Assembly (NCBI GenBank): GCA_910578985.1 | Contig: CAJTSF010000031.1 | Location: 1-25,076 of the forward strand | DNA length: 25,076 bases | Origin: an uncultured Odoribacter sp. | GTDB taxonomy: Bacteria > Bacteroidota > Bacteroidia > Bacteroidales > Marinifilaceae | Direction: 5' to 3' | Shown: positions 24,767 to 25,076 of the stretch, in pieces | Layout of the letters: every line of letters starts with the position of its first letter | Numbering within the stretch: the stretch's first letter is position 1 | Program-made: the position numbers and the translations under genes | The notes under the pieces: generated by a model | Told to the model about the DNA's origin: nothing | The model's database searches: none | What the model saw: the letters and a program-made list of their open reading frames with translations, nothing else

Positions 24767-24785
24767 TGCGATCGAGGGAATATGG
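24752..24785. repeat. Inverted repeat CCATATTC/GAATATGG
   Basis: CCATATTC (24752-24759) and GAATATGG (24778-24785) are perfect 8-bp inverted arms separated by 18 bases. The left arm overlaps the third copy of the phased direct repeat. It could be an operator, a site for a dimeric regulator, or a hairpin. Confidence 0.6.
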
Positions 24786-24815
24786 AAAGGGTATGGCAGG
24801 AGTGAGAGGTGAGAC

Positions 24816-24846
24816 CTTGATATATTGGAAATTTGCTTTATCTTTG
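24816..24846 (+). promoter_or_regulatory. Promoter of the second ECF sigma gene
   Basis: CTTG (24816-24819) and TATCTTTG (24839-24846) are 19 bp apart, the same -33 variant and spacing as the promoter of the first sigma gene at 10773-10803. Transcription would begin near 24853, leaving a short leader of about 13 bases before ATG 24866. Confidence 0.72.
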
Positions 24847-24865
24847 CGGATAACTGGAATAAAGC

Positions 24866-25076
24866 ATGGAAGCCAAACATCGGGACACGGAGATACTGGC
24901 GTTGTTGCAGGAGAGGAAGGAGGCGGGGATGACGGCGCTGTTCGAGCGGTATTACAAACCGCTGGTGGTGTTTGCCGGTTCGTATGTGCGGGATGTGCAG
25001 GAGGCGGAGGATCTGGTGCAGGAGCAGATGGTGAAATTGTGGGAGAAGGGGGTGTTCGCGCAGGAGGAGGCGGAGC
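24866..25076 (+). CDS. Second ECF sigma factor, N-terminal fragment (3' end outside window)
   Basis: From ATG 24866 an open frame runs to the window end without a stop (70 codons). It begins MEAKHRDTEILALLQERKEA and contains the sigma-70 region 2 pattern ALFERYYKPLVVFAGSYVRD and EAEDLVQEQMVKLWEKG. In region 2 this matches the first sigma factor of the window in layout (FEHYYVQLVVFAKNW and DVVQEIFIHI) but is a different, paralogous protein. Codon use is strongly GC-rich in third positions. It has its own promoter and is separated from the first operon by a terminator, so it should open a new transcription unit, probably another FecR/SusC module. Region 4 lies outside the window. Confidence 0.85.
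   Translation, partial: MEAKHRDTEILALLQERKEAGMTALFERYYKPLVVFAGSYVRDVQEAEDLVQEQMVKLWEKGVFAQEEAE

Noticed and set aside
1..25076. tRNA, rRNA or an intact insertion sequence
   Set aside because: No cloverleaf with a conserved T-loop, no rRNA-like stretch, and no complete transposase with terminal inverted repeats could be found on either strand.

Overview
The window looks like a chromosomal segment of a gut-type member of the Bacteroidales (phylum Bacteroidota). Evidence is a SusC/SusD pair with its own ECF sigma factor and FecR-type anti-sigma factor, several lipoproteins, and repeated promoters of the Bacteroidota type (a -33 TTTG-like box, 19-20 bp, then TAnnTTTG). Most genes are visibly GC-rich in third positions. 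Two stretches are clearly AT-richer: the helicase remnant at about 380-1460 and the 3' part of the lipoprotein gene at about 23,950-24,640. The genus cannot be fixed from the sequence alone.

Left part (1-8,700). The window opens with the last 55 codons of a PhoR-like sensor histidine kinase and a stem-loop terminator. Next is a scar: on the minus strand the orphan 3' end of an unidentified gene (217-393) runs head-on into a 5'-truncated UvrD/HelD-like helicase on the plus strand (381-1463). Then come an AAA_14/DUF4143-like ATPase, a full-length pyruvate:ferredoxin oxidoreductase, a shared bidirectional terminator, and on the minus strand a phosphoglucomutase/phosphomannomutase and ribosomal protein L19. 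These are mostly housekeeping genes with readable promoters.

Middle and right (8,690-24,710). A minus-strand M3 zinc peptidase (Dcp-like) is divergent from an ECF sigma gene, with interlocked promoters between them. The sigma gene opens a co-directional cluster of nine genes over about 13.8 kb: sigma, FecR, SusC-type TonB-dependent transporter with an STN signalling domain, SusD lipoprotein, FAS1-like lipoprotein, coiled-coil lipoprotein, periplasmic thioredoxin-fold protein, periplasmic M16 zinc protease, and an IPT/TIG lipoprotein. Gaps are at most 70 bp, two pairs overlap, and a strong terminator ends the run. The inferred job is regulated uptake of a peptide or protein ligand: surface capture (SusD and lipoproteins), TonB-driven import, disulfide reduction (thioredoxin-fold protein) and proteolysis (M16) in the periplasm, with ligand occupancy signalled through STN to FecR to the sigma factor. 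This resembles in logic the protease-associated TonB import systems of Proteobacteria, but built on SusCD.

Right edge (24,641-25,076). A 225-bp intergenic region holds the operon terminator, a 7-bp-arm palindrome, four CCCAT direct repeats at exact 11-bp spacing, an overlapping 8-bp inverted repeat and a good promoter. It precedes a second ECF sigma gene cut by the window end, so a second signalling/uptake module probably follows. No tRNA, rRNA, CRISPR array or intact insertion sequence was seen, and no gene-free stretch exceeds 300 bp.
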